Shown piece after piece: positions 17,427 to 25,734 of a stretch of 64,000 nucleotides of DNA. The notes beneath the pieces are model-generated. The model worked only from the letters and a program-made list of their open reading frames with translations. It was not told the origin of the DNA and ran no database searches. Position 1 is the first letter of the stretch. The number at the start of each line of letters is the position of its first letter. The stretch covers positions 386,838 through 450,837 of the forward strand of contig NZ_NISU01000002.1 in the NCBI RefSeq assembly GCF_002335805.1. The letters run 5' to 3'. The stretch comes from Bacillus sp. FJAT-45350. Lineage in GTDB: Bacteria > Bacillota > Bacilli > Bacillales > NISU01. Made by a program: the position numbers and the translations under genes.

Positions 17427-19340
17427 ATGGGACAAGTACAAATTACATTTCCAGACGGAGCAGTTAAGGAGTTTGAACAAGGTGTAACTCCAGAAGAGAT
17501 TGCAGGGTCTATTAGTCCAGGATTAAGAAAGAAAACAATTGCAGGGAAAGTGAACGGAAAAGTTATCGATGTAACTCGTGGAATAGAAGAGGATGCATCG
17601 ATTGAACTTGTAACGTTAGATAATAAGGAAGGTCTAGAAGTGTACCGTCACAGTACAGCTCACTTAATGGCACAGGCGATTAAGCGTCTTTATCCAGAAG
17701 TAAAGCTTGGAATTGGTCCAATTATTGAAGATGGCTTCTATTATGATATTGAGATGCCACATACATTAACACCAGAAGACTTACCAAAGATTGAAAAAGA
17801 AATGAAGAAAATCATCAACGAAAATCATGAAATTAAGCGTAGAGAAGTAACTCGTGAAGAGGCGTTAGCAATTTATGAAGAGCTTGGTGATCATTTAAAG
17901 CTTGAGTTAATTCGTGAGTTACCTGAGGGTGAGTCTATTACGATTTATGACCAAGGAGAGTTCTTTGATTTATGTCGTGGACCACATCTACCTTCTACAG
18001 GAAAAATTAAAGCGATAAAACTACTAAGTATTGCTGGTGCTTACTGGCGTGGAAACAGTGACAACCAAATGCTTCAACGTATTTACGGTACATCATTTCC
18101 TAAGCAAGCACAGCTTGATGAGCATTTACATTTCATTGAAGAAGCACAAAAGCGTGACCACCGTAAGTTAGGAAAAGAATTACAATTATTTATGTTCTCA
18201 GAAGAGGCTCCTGGTATGCCGTTCTATTTACCAAAAGGACAAATCATCCGTACAGAGCTTGAAAACTTCTCGCGTGGCCTACAGAGAAAAGCAGGCTATG
18301 ATGAAGTTCGTACGCCGCTAATGATGAACCAACGTTTATGGGAGCAATCTGGACACTGGGATCACTACCATGAAAACATGTACTTCTCAGATGTAGATGA
18401 AACAAAATTTGCGATGAAGCCAATGAACTGTCCTGGTCACATGATGGTATTCAAAAATGAGCTACATTCTTATCGTGATCTTCCAATTCGTATGGCTGAA
18501 TTTGGACAAGTTCATCGACATGAGCTAAGTGGTGCACTGAATGGTATGCTTCGTGTACGTACATTTACTCAAGATGATGCTCATATCTTTGTTACACCAC
18601 AACAAATTGAGGCAGAAATTAAGGATGTATTTAAGTTAATTGATGAAATTTATAGCACATTTGGCTTCGAATATTCAGTTGAGCTATCTACTCGTCCGGA
18701 AGATTCTATGGGAGACGAAAATCTATGGGAACAAGCAGAAAATGCGTTACGTAATGTGTTAACTGACCTTCAAATTGATTATCATCTAAATGAAGGAGAC
18801 GGAGCATTCTACGGTCCGAAAATTGACTTCCACATCAAAGATGCACTGAAACGTTCACACCAATGTGCAACGATTCAGTTAGACTTCCAAATGCCAGAGA
18901 AGTTTGATTTAACATACGTTGATGAAAACAATCAAAAGGTTCGTCCGGTAGTAATTCACCGTGCGATTTATGGTTCAATTGATCGCTTCTTCGGTATTTT
19001 AGTTGAGCATTTTGCGGGGGCATTCCCAACATGGTTAGCTCCAATCCAAGTTGAAGTTATTCCAGTATCAGACGTTCATTTAGAGTACGCAAAAGAAGTG
19101 AAGAAGAAGCTTCAGCAAGCTGATATTCGAGTGCATTTAGATACAAGAAATGAGAAAATCGGCTATAAGATTCGTGAAGCGCAAATGCAAAAAATTCCTT
19201 ACATGCTTGTACTAGGAGATAAAGAAATCGAAGCTGCCGGTGTTAATGTTCGTAAATATGGTGAGCAAGATTCACAATCACTAGGTTTAGAATCATTTAT
19301 TGAAACAATGACGGAAGAAATTAAAACTAGAAAGCGTTAA
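17427..19340 (+). CDS. thrS: Threonyl-tRNA synthetase
   Basis: Class II aminoacyl-tRNA synthetase that charges tRNA-Thr. Domains in order: TGS (about 1-62), N2 editing domain with HSTAHLMAQA near residue 75 and the zinc-like C-H pattern at LCRGPHLP, catalytic core (about 245-535) with motif 2 around VHRHELSGAL.GMLRVRTFTQDDAHIF and motif 3 HRAIYGSIDRFFGILVEH, and the anticodon-binding domain (about 540-637). At 637 residues it is full length. The start follows Shine-Dalgarno GAGGAG. Expression is controlled by the T-box leader; a strong terminator follows. Confidence 0.97.
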   Translation: MGQVQITFPDGAVKEFEQGVTPEEIAGSISPGLRKKTIAGKVNGKVIDVTRGIEEDASIELVTLDNKEGLEVYRHSTAHLMAQAIKRLYPEVKLGIGPIIEDGFYYDIEMPHTLTPEDLPKIEKEMKKIINENHEIKRREVTREEALAIYEELGDHLKLELIRELPEGESITIYDQGEFFDLCRGPHLPSTGKIKAIKLLSIAGAYWRGNSDNQMLQRIYGTSFPKQAQLDEHLHFIEEAQKRDHRKLGKELQLFMFSEEAPGMPFYLPKGQIIRTELENFSRGLQRKAGYDEVRTPLMMNQRLWEQSGHWDHYHENMYFSDVDETKFAMKPMNCPGHMMVFKNELHSYRDLPIRMAEFGQVHRHELSGALNGMLRVRTFTQDDAHIFVTPQQIEAEIKDVFKLIDEIYSTFGFEYSVELSTRPEDSMGDENLWEQAENALRNVLTDLQIDYHLNEGDGAFYGPKIDFHIKDALKRSHQCATIQLDFQMPEKFDLTYVDENNQKVRPVVIHRAIYGSIDRFFGILVEHFAGAFPTWLAPIQVEVIPVSDVHLEYAKEVKKKLQQADIRVHLDTRNEKIGYKIREAQMQKIPYMLVLGDKEIEAAGVNVRKYGEQDSQSLGLESFIETMTEEIKTRKR

Positions 19341-19359
19341 ATAGTACTTTGACCACAGG

Positions 19360-19408
19360 AAAGTCGTACATTTAGTGATTACTATACTAAATGTGCGACT
19401 TTTTTCAT
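19360..19408 (+). terminator. Terminator after thrS
   Basis: A 17-bp stem with one G-T pair (19360-19376 with 19386-19402), ending in a T run. Confidence 0.85.
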
Positions 19409-19608
19409 TTGAAATTAGTACTAGTGATATTCATTGAAAAAAAGAGAATATCGTTGCTAGTTCTAACCAAAACAAGTAAAATTAAGAGAAAGACAACAAT
19501 AAAATAAAACATGAGAAAATAGAAAATCTTATAACTAAAAACTGAAAAGCTAATGTGTAAGATACAGATATAACTATTGCCTCATTAATGAAAATGAGGA
19601 GGGGGATT

Positions 19609-21774
19609 ATGAGTTGGCAGCCAACCAAAGATGGACTAATCAGTAGTTTTCAAGAACTTAAGCAACTGATAGAAACGGTTGAAAGCAAAGATAAAGTCGT
19701 ATTGAAACCATTGTTAAATGAACTTGAAGATTATATTTTAGCATTAGATAATTCCTCCATTCTTGCTGTAACAGATACGTGCGGAATTATCATTGATGTT
19801 AATGAAACATTTAGTGAGATTTCTAAATATACACGTGAAGAGTTAATTGGACAAAAACATAGCCTTCTTAAATCAGGATATCATTCCAATGAGTTTTATA
19901 AAAATTTATGGGATACGATTTCTAGTGGGGAAGTTTGGGAAGGTGAAATAAAAAACAAGGCGAAAGATGGTAGCTACTATTGGGTTAAGACAAAAATCTA
20001 TCCTTTCTTTAATGAAAATGGAGTGCCCTATAAATATATTTCCGTTCGTTCAGATATTACTCGAGGAAAACGCTATGAGGAACGGTTGCGTACTGCGCTA
20101 AAAAATGACTTCACTACCATTGTCAAGAGTCTCCAAAACTTTGTCTTTAAAGTAAAAAAGAACTCTGATGGTAAATTCATTTTTACATTGTTTGAAGGGA
20201 AATTGGCTGAAGAAATTGGTTTAAATACAAAAATTGTTTTTAGTAAAACACCTTTTGAAATTCTGCATAAGGAACTGGCTGAACAGCTAAACCTTAGTAT
20301 TGAACAAGCTTATCTAGGTGAATCGGTACGATTTGAAAATTCTTTTAAAGGTCGATTTTTTCATACAACTTTATCACCAATAAAAAAGGGAGAAGAGGTT
20401 GTATCGGTTGTTGGTTCGGTAAGTGATATAAGTGATTTAAAGAAATCAGAGCTAAAAATTAAACATATGGCGTATCACAACCAATTAACGAATCTACCTA
20501 ATCGTCAGATGTTTGATGAAGATTTAGTTGGTAGTTTAGAGTCAGTCCGTAAATTTAAGCAGTCAATGTCGATTGTTATGCTTGATTTGGATCACTTTAA
20601 GCATATTAATGATTCTTCAGGACACTCTGTTGGTGATGCAATTCTACTGAAGATCGCTAAACGTCTAGAGCAAATAGACTTCCTTAAGCTTAAAGTAGGA
20701 CAATCTGCTGTCTATCATTTAGGTGGCGACGAATTTATTATTCTATTACAAGAGTTTAAACAGAAGGATATTGATAAAATAGTTAAAAATATCTTATCCG
20801 TCTTTGAGGTTCCATTTACGTACAAAGATATTGAATTTTATCTTTCGGTAAGTGCCGGAGTCAGTATGTACCCTTTAAATGGAGATAGTGCAGAAGAACT
20901 TCTGAAAAACGCAGATACAGCTTTGTTTGAAGCAAAGTATAACGGTAGAAATACGTATCGACTTTATAGTCCAGAGATGAATAAAAACCTTTTAAAGAAG
21001 CTTCAAATAGAAACCGAATTAAGAAAAGCGTTAACGAAGGAAGATGAATTTGTATTATTTTATCAACCTCAAATTGATTTGCAATCAAATAAAATTGTAG
21101 GTGTAGAAGCATTGATTCGTTGGATTCACCCTACTAGAGGCTTTGTTTCACCTGGAGAGTTTATTCCTGTTGCGGAAGATACAGGGTTAGTTATTCCTTT
21201 AGGGGAATGGGTATTAAAACGAGCTTGTCAGCAAATGAAGCAATGGAAGACAGATGGTATTCAAGATATTAAAGTGTCTGTTAACATTGCTACAAGTCAT
21301 TTTCAACGACCAGATTTCGTCGAGATGATTTTACGTGTATTGAAAGAAACAGGTCTTGAGAGCCGTAGTTTAGAATTAGAAATTACAGAAAATAGTTTGA
21401 TGGAAAATACAGAATCCTCAGCGAAGGTACTGAAACGATTGAAGGAAGTTGGTATTGATATTTCGATTGATGATTTCGGAACAGGATACTCTTCTCTTGG
21501 TTACCTGAAGTCATTTCCAATTACAACTCTTAAAATAGATCAATCATTTGTACGTGATTTAGTAAAGGATTCAGATGATCGCGCAATTGTAACAACGATT
21601 ATTAATTTAGCAAAAAATCTTAGGATGAAGGTAATCGCTGAGGGAGTTGAAACAGAAGAAACCCTCCAATTTTTGAGAAGTGAAGGGTGTCATGAAATGC
21701 AGGGGTATTTATTTAGTAAGCCATTGCAGGAAGAGGATTTAATTCCATTTATAAAAAAAGTGAATGCGATATAG
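19609..21774 (+). CDS. PAS-GGDEF-EAL cyclic-di-GMP turnover protein
   Basis: Soluble signalling protein with a predicted diguanylate cyclase and phosphodiesterase in one chain. A PAS domain (about 42-155) ends in the PAC-like YWVKTKIYPFF..YKYISVRSDIT. A second, weaker PAS-like region spans about 170-280. The GGDEF domain (about 285-455) has an intact GGDEF motif (372-376) and no RxxD inhibitory site before it. The EAL domain (about 465-715) has EALIRW near 500 and the DDFGTGYSSL, KIDQSFV and EGVETEE motifs, so both activities look possible. There are no transmembrane segments. Shine-Dalgarno GAGGAGGGGG supports the ATG at 19609 (721 residues) over the ATG at 19588. It lies alone between thrS and the infC leader. 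The exact physiological role is unknown. Confidence 0.88.
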   Translation: MSWQPTKDGLISSFQELKQLIETVESKDKVVLKPLLNELEDYILALDNSSILAVTDTCGIIIDVNETFSEISKYTREELIGQKHSLLKSGYHSNEFYKNLWDTISSGEVWEGEIKNKAKDGSYYWVKTKIYPFFNENGVPYKYISVRSDITRGKRYEERLRTALKNDFTTIVKSLQNFVFKVKKNSDGKFIFTLFEGKLAEEIGLNTKIVFSKTPFEILHKELAEQLNLSIEQAYLGESVRFENSFKGRFFHTTLSPIKKGEEVVSVVGSVSDISDLKKSELKIKHMAYHNQLTNLPNRQMFDEDLVGSLESVRKFKQSMSIVMLDLDHFKHINDSSGHSVGDAILLKIAKRLEQIDFLKLKVGQSAVYHLGGDEFIILLQEFKQKDIDKIVKNILSVFEVPFTYKDIEFYLSVSAGVSMYPLNGDSAEELLKNADTALFEAKYNGRNTYRLYSPEMNKNLLKKLQIETELRKALTKEDEFVLFYQPQIDLQSNKIVGVEALIRWIHPTRGFVSPGEFIPVAEDTGLVIPLGEWVLKRACQQMKQWKTDGIQDIKVSVNIATSHFQRPDFVEMILRVLKETGLESRSLELEITENSLMENTESSAKVLKRLKEVGIDISIDDFGTGYSSLGYLKSFPITTLKIDQSFVRDLVKDSDDRAIVTTIINLAKNLRMKVIAEGVETEETLQFLRSEGCHEMQGYLFSKPLQEEDLIPFIKKVNAI

Positions 21775-21788
21775 CAAGAATAGTGAGT

Positions 21789-21834
21789 AAAGGTCGACTT
21801 ATTATGTTAGTGTTGCATGTAAGTCGACCTTTTT
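21789..21834 (+). terminator. Terminator after the GGDEF-EAL gene
   Basis: A 12-bp stem AAAGGTCGACTT / AAGTCGACCTTT with a 20-base loop, then TTT. Confidence 0.8.
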
Positions 21835-21932
21835 GTTTTGTCGTTTGCTGTAGGAATTGTTTACTTTATGAAAAAATAACCATTGCATAAAACAATAAAT
21901 TTAGTTACGATAGTAAAGTCAAAAAAAATAAT

Positions 21933-21961
21933 TTGACACCTCCAATGAAGTATGATAAATT
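21933..21961 (+). promoter_or_regulatory. Sigma-A promoter of infC-rpmI-rplT
   Basis: Consensus TTGACA (21933-21938), a 17-base spacer and extended -10 TGaTAAATT (TAAATT 21956-21961). It gives a leader of about 280 bases before infC. Confidence 0.75.
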
Positions 21962-21967
21962 TAGTAA

Positions 21968-22130
21968 GTAAATTAATAGGATATAAAGCAAGCAGGAGCG
22001 CCCGCTTCTCACCTGATTGACGCAATAGTGTAGTTGACAGGTTGACATTTTTTAATGGGAGTAGTGTGGGCGAAGTATGCCGACGCTTTTTATGTTGTTG
22101 TCAAAAAAACAGGTGTTTTTTTGATAAATA
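21968..22130 (+). promoter_or_regulatory. Ribosomal protein L20-type leader of infC operon
   Basis: Structured 5' leader in the place where B. subtilis carries the L20 autoregulatory leader. Visible pairings are CGCCC (21999-22003) with GGGCG (22068-22072) and ACCTG (22011-22015) with CAGGT (22038-22042). A perfect 10-bp hairpin TCAAAAAAAC/GTTTTTTTGA at 22101-22124 has a T-rich 3' arm like a premature terminator. The AGGAGCGCCCGCTTCTCACC segment resembles the L20 leader core as I remember it. Together with 22131-22247, where I see nothing more, this fills the 473-base gap before infC. Confidence 0.75.
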
Positions 22131-22247
22131 AAGTGATAATCTTAAACTGATATTCCGGTATTCAAATGTTATCGTTATATCGTTAATGATTGAGTAGCAG
22201 CGCTAAATAATGCTTTGATCCGTTTTAAAAAACCATGGAGGTGGCTC

Positions 22248-22766
22248 ATTATTAGTAAGGACATGTTAGTGAACGAGGGCATTCGTGCCCGTGAAGTACG
22301 TCTCGTAGGTGCCAATGGAGATCAAATTGGAGTCAAGTCTCGTCAAGAAGCTTTAGAAATGGCTCAGAATGCGAATCTAGACTTAGTTATGGTTGCACCG
22401 ACAGCTAAACCGCCAGTATGTCGTATTATGGACTACGGAAAGTTTAGATATGAGCAACAAAAGAAAGATAAAGAAGCTCGTAAAAATCAAAAAGTTATCA
22501 ATATTAAGGAAGTTCGTTTAAGCCCGACAATTGAGGACAATGACTTTAATACAAAGCTTCGCAACGCAAGAAAGTTTCTTTCTAAAGGAGACAAGGTGAA
22601 AGCTGCAATTCGTTTCCGTGGACGTGCGATTACTCATTCACAGATTGGTAAAGTTGTTCTTGAGCGTCTAGCAAAGGAATGCGAAGATATTGCTACAATA
22701 GAAGCAAAACCAAAAATGGAAGGTCGTAGTATGTTTTTGGTACTAGCTCCTAAAGCTGAAAAATAA
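22248..22766 (+). CDS. infC: Translation initiation factor IF-3 (AUU start)
   Basis: IF-3 prevents subunit association and proofreads the start codon. The protein reads [19 protein letters not shown], then the [20 protein letters not shown] linker and the C-domain with [23 protein letters not shown]. The Shine-Dalgarno GGAGGTG (22237-22243) precedes two ATT codons; an AUU start at 22248 (172 residues) reproduces the known Bacillus and E. coli habit of an AUU infC start used for autocontrol. The TTG at 22215 lies before the Shine-Dalgarno, and ATG 22263 would cut conserved residues. First gene of infC-rpmI-rplT. Confidence 0.94.
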   Translation: MISKDMLVNEGIRAREVRLVGANGDQIGVKSRQEALEMAQNANLDLVMVAPTAKPPVCRIMDYGKFRYEQQKKDKEARKNQKVINIKEVRLSPTIEDNDFNTKLRNARKFLSKGDKVKAAIRFRGRAITHSQIGKVVLERLAKECEDIATIEAKPKMEGRSMFLVLAPKAEK

Positions 22767-22815
22767 TATCAGCCAATGAAAAGTTCGAATAACTTCTTAA
22801 AGGAGGAAATGACAA

Positions 22816-23019
22816 ATGCCTAAAATGAAAACTCACAGAGGCGCTGCAAAGCGTTTCAAGAAAACAGGAAGTGGAAAATTAAAGCGTGCACACGCTTTTA
22901 CTAGTCACTTATTCGGAAACAAATCACAAAAGCAAAAACGTAAATTACGTAAGGCTGCAGTGGTTACTTCAGGAGATTTCAAGCGTATTCGTGAAATGTT
23001 AACGTACAAGAAAAAGTAA
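22816..23019 (+). CDS. rpmI: 50S ribosomal protein L35
   Basis: A 67-residue, very basic ribosomal protein. The sequence [24 protein letters not shown] and the [16 protein letters not shown] centre are diagnostic for L35. The Shine-Dalgarno AAAGGAGGAAATG is strong. It lies between infC and rplT as in nearly all Firmicutes and should be co-regulated by the upstream leader. Confidence 0.98.
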   Translation: MPKMKTHRGAAKRFKKTGSGKLKRAHAFTSHLFGNKSQKQKRKLRKAAVVTSGDFKRIREMLTYKKK

Positions 23020-23054
23020 TAACACTAAGGGAAAGTTAAAAGGAGGGTTTAACG

Positions 23055-23411
23055 ATGCCAAGAGTAAAAGGCGGATATGTCGCTCGTCGTCGTCGTAAGA
23101 AAGTATTAAAATTAGCTAAAGGTTACCGTGGTTCGAAGCACCGTTTATTTAAAACAGCACAAGGTCAGGTAATGAAATCATTACTTTATGCATACCGTGA
23201 CCGTCGTCAAAAGAAACGTGATTTCCGTAAATTATGGATCACTCGTATCAACGCGGCAGCTCGTATTAACGGACTATCATACAGCCGTATGATGCACGGA
23301 TTAAAAGTTGCTGGTGTTAACGTAAACCGTAAAATGCTAGCTGACTTAGCTGTAAACGACGAAGCAGCGTTTGCACAATTAGCTGAACAAGCAAAATCAA
23401 ACTTAAAATAA
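23055..23411 (+). CDS. rplT: 50S ribosomal protein L20
   Basis: L20 is needed for early 50S assembly and is the repressor of its own operon through the leader RNA in B. subtilis. The sequence begins [33 protein letters not shown], with the basic extended N-terminus, and continues with the globular IRTNAAAR-like domain ([23 protein letters not shown]). Length 118. It has a strong Shine-Dalgarno (AAAGGAGGG) and a terminator right after the stop. Confidence 0.98.
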   Translation: MPRVKGGYVARRRRKKVLKLAKGYRGSKHRLFKTAQGQVMKSLLYAYRDRRQKKRDFRKLWITRINAAARINGLSYSRMMHGLKVAGVNVNRKMLADLAVNDEAAFAQLAEQAKSNLK

Positions 23412-23419
23412 GTTGAAAT

Positions 23420-23455
23420 AAAGAGTGTAGTCACTAACGACTACATTCTTTTTTT
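23420..23455 (+). terminator. Terminator after rplT
   Basis: A 13-bp stem with one G-T pair (23420-23432 with 23439-23451) and an eight-T tail. Confidence 0.85.
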
Positions 23456-23584
23456 TGCTTGGAAACTATATAATTCTTAAAAGAAGGATCAGTGAGAGAG
23501 ATTGTAAGGAGCTCGTTCAGCAAAAAAAATCTTGGTATATTATACCAAATCAGTAATGAAAAAATAACCGTGTAGGAGTTTACA

Positions 23585-23863
23585 ATGTTACTAATATATT
23601 TTATAGTTGTAAATGCTTTAGCTTTTAGCTTAATGGGAATAGACAAAAGACGAGCAAGGAAGAATGAGTGGCGTATTGCTGAAAAAACACTAATGTATGT
23701 CGCTTTAATAGGCGGTTCTATAGGGATTTTTCTTGGGATGAAGCAGTTTAGACATAAGACGAAACGTCGTCTATTTAAGATTGGAGTTCCTTTAATAATT
23801 TGGGCTCAATTAATTGTCCTTTTTCTCTATTTCTCTAACATCCTTTCACTCATTATGTCATAA
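23585..23863 (+). CDS. ysdA: DUF1294 small membrane protein YsdA
   Basis: A 92-residue membrane protein of the DUF1294 family; function unknown. Three hydrophobic segments (about 1-18, 36-52, 67-90) are separated by a basic cytoplasmic patch with the family signature MGIDKRRARKNEWRIAE and a second one with MKQFRHKTKRRLFKIG. In B. subtilis ysdA also follows rplT. A Shine-Dalgarno (TAGGAG) precedes the ATG. It is followed closely by the VTT-domain gene and may share its transcript. Confidence 0.88.
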   Translation: MLLIYFIVVNALAFSLMGIDKRRARKNEWRIAEKTLMYVALIGGSIGIFLGMKQFRHKTKRRLFKIGVPLIIWAQLIVLFLYFSNILSLIMS

Positions 23864-23887
23864 ACATAGACAAAGGGGGAATCGAAA

Positions 23888-24463
23888 ATGGAACATGTTG
23901 TCGAAGGAATGGTTCCTGTCATCGAGAATAGTGGCTGGCTTGCCCCGTTATTATTTATTTTTCTACACGTATTTAGACAAGTATTCTTTATACCTGTTGT
24001 AATTATTTGTTTATTAGGTGGCTACTTGTTTGGCATTGTTTACGGTACGATATATTCTATAATTGGATTAACTGCTGTCAGTATTGTATTCTATTATATT
24101 GTTAAAGCCTTTCCAAGTTGGCTTGAGAAATTATCAAAAATGAAGAATAAATGGTTAGGGGAACGTGAGCAATTAAATCTAGCGCAAATCATGATTTTAC
24201 GATTAATGCCCCTTATTCATTTTCACTTAGTCTCTCTTTATTTAATAGAGACGACGAAAGATTTTAGAGAGTATTGTAAGTATTCCTTTTATGCTTGTAT
24301 TCCTCCAGCATTAGCGTACACTGCTTTTGGACATATTATTTCTGAACTGCCATTACAAGTAGGTCTTGCTTTTGTATGTATGCTAGCAGCATTGTTTTAC
24401 TTTGTTGGAAAAAAGGAAACACAGTATAAGTGGAATGAATTTTTTGAAACTAAATCAACATAA
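23888..24463 (+). CDS. VTT-domain (TVP38/DedA-like) membrane protein
   Basis: Integral membrane protein of the VTT (SNARE-associated, TVP38/TMEM64 or DedA-like) superfamily, some members of which move phospholipids or undecaprenyl phosphate. Features seen: two re-entrant-like hydrophobic hairpins, LLGGYLFGIVYGTIYSIIGLTAVSIVFYYIVKAF (about 40-74, in parts), the MILRLMPLIHFHLVSLYLIET motif around 110-130, and a final transmembrane helix (about 160-178). Length 191. B. subtilis ytxB belongs to this family but sits beside dnaI, where this genome instead has mqnC; the gene may be a relocated ytxB, which is inference. Confidence 0.8.
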   Translation: MEHVVEGMVPVIENSGWLAPLLFIFLHVFRQVFFIPVVIICLLGGYLFGIVYGTIYSIIGLTAVSIVFYYIVKAFPSWLEKLSKMKNKWLGEREQLNLAQIMILRLMPLIHFHLVSLYLIETTKDFREYCKYSFYACIPPALAYTAFGHIISELPLQVGLAFVCMLAALFYFVGKKETQYKWNEFFETKST

Positions 24464-24468
24464 TCAAG

Positions 24469-24501
24469 AAGCCGGAAAGGTTTAATCTTCCCGGCTTTTT
24501 A
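24469..24501 (+). terminator. Terminator after the VTT-domain gene
   Basis: AAGCCGG (24469-24475) pairs with CCGGCTT (24491-24497), followed by a short T run. Confidence 0.7.
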
Positions 24502-24546
24502 GCAATGAGTGTGGGTACTATTTGTATTAGGTCATTGCTTTTTTGT

Positions 24547-24927
24547 TTAATTTTTCAAAAATTCTTTAACAGGGCTCTTCCATTCAATCGTTGCATTTGG
24601 GTAGTGGATTAGAACTTCTTGCTCAATAAAGTAAAAGTCCTGACGATCTAGACCTTGAAGCAGTTGTGTGTTCTTTGCCCACATATAAACAGAAACGACC
24701 TCAAAAGATTGCTCCGTCGTTCCAAGGTATTTCTCTCCCTCAAACATTACACCTTTATAAGTGATTAAAAAGTTCTTTCTCACATTTTGTTTCTCATCAT
24801 GGAAGTAGAATTCTTTTTTCTCATGGGCAAGCTCGAGCTTCCGCTTAGGATTAAGGATGTATTTGATAACACTGTAAATAAGAACAATAATAGCGACAAT
24901 CAACAAAAGCCGAAACATAATAACCAT
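24547..24927 (-). CDS. ysdB: YsdB, sigma-W-type regulated membrane-anchored protein
   Basis: A 126-residue protein with one N-terminal transmembrane segment (about 3-24), then a basic stretch (NPKRKLEL) and a soluble domain with the YsdB signature FYFHDEKQNVRKNFLITYKG, EGEKYLGTTEQSFEVVSVY and IEWKSP. Biochemical function is unknown. In B. subtilis ysdB is a sigma-W regulon member; a matching promoter (TGCAAC-N17-CGTA) is found upstream on this strand. It is the only minus-strand gene in this stretch and separates ysdA from ysdC. Confidence 0.88.
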   Translation of the reverse strand: MVIMFRLLLIVAIIVLIYSVIKYILNPKRKLELAHEKKEFYFHDEKQNVRKNFLITYKGVMFEGEKYLGTTEQSFEVVSVYMWAKNTQLLQGLDRQDFYFIEQEVLIHYPNATIEWKSPVKEFLKN

Positions 24928-25005
24928 ACGATGCCTCCTTATATATATATTTTACAATTGTTTCTTAGTCATTCACAATAGTTCAATTAACTTTCTCTTA
25001 TTCTA

Positions 25006-25032
25006 TACGAAATAAGACGTGTTGAGGTTGCA
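25006..25032 (-). promoter_or_regulatory. Sigma-W type promoter of ysdB
   Basis: Read on the minus strand: TGCAAC (complement of 25027-25032), 17 bases, then CGTA (complement of 25006-25009). There is one mismatch to TGAAAC. It is about 80 bases upstream of the ysdB start, in the expected orientation. Confidence 0.6.
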
Positions 25033-25115
25033 TTTGTTATAATATTTTATAGATAAGACAAATCAACACATCCCACTCTCAAACATGAGAATAAAGGATA
25101 CATAGGAGAATTACA

Positions 25116-25607
25116 ATGAACCTAAAAAAACTATTTTCACTTCAGCTTGAATTGGACAACCGAATTATCGAGGAGCATCGATTAGAGGGACGGAACGTAT
25201 TTAAAGAAAAAATCCTCGCATTGCAAGTGGAGGTAGGAGAGCTTGCGAATGAAACACGTTGCTTTAAGTATTGGAGCCATAAATCAGCAGCTCCTCATGA
25301 AAAAATACTAGAGGAGTATGTTGATGGTGTTCATTTTATCCTTTCTATAGGATTGTCGTTGAATTACACAGGCACTATTAATGATATTCAACGGGAGCAT
25401 AAAAGTACGAATCTTGTAGAGCAGTTTCAAGTAGTGTTTTCTAAAATTAGTGCATTTGTTCACCAATCTACAATTGAAACATTTGAAGATCTATTCAATG
25501 AGTACCTAGTGTTAGGTGAAATACTAGGATTTACGACTAATGATATTGAAGAAGCATATTATAAGAAGAATGAGATCAATCATCAACGTCAGGACGAAGG
25601 GTATTAA
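25116..25607 (+). CDS. dUTP diphosphatase, dimeric all-alpha type
   Basis: All-alpha NTP pyrophosphohydrolase of the dimeric dUTPase family, which hydrolyses dUTP to dUMP and keeps uracil out of DNA. The metal-binding acidic pattern is seen as LQVEVGELANETRCFKYWS (ExxxE type) and LEEYVDGVHFILSIG (ExxxD). It is 163 residues and mostly helical. The Shine-Dalgarno AGGAGA precedes the ATG. It is monocistronic, between ysdB and the M42 peptidase gene. The exact substrate within the MazG/dUTPase clan is inferred from the motifs. Confidence 0.85.
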   Translation: MNLKKLFSLQLELDNRIIEEHRLEGRNVFKEKILALQVEVGELANETRCFKYWSHKSAAPHEKILEEYVDGVHFILSIGLSLNYTGTINDIQREHKSTNLVEQFQVVFSKISAFVHQSTIETFEDLFNEYLVLGEILGFTTNDIEEAYYKKNEINHQRQDEGY

Positions 25608-25734
25608 AAGCTATATGAATGTAATAGTGTTATTACTACCTACTACTACGGTTTAAGTGGATCGTTTGAGTATCTAAACATATTTGGCTTATACTAAGAT
25701 AGTGTTTTAAAAAGTATTTGAAGGAGGTTATTAC

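Noticed and set aside
22215-22247. infC start at TTG 22215
   Set aside because: It would place the strong Shine-Dalgarno inside the coding region; the AUU start at 22248 matches other IF-3 genes.
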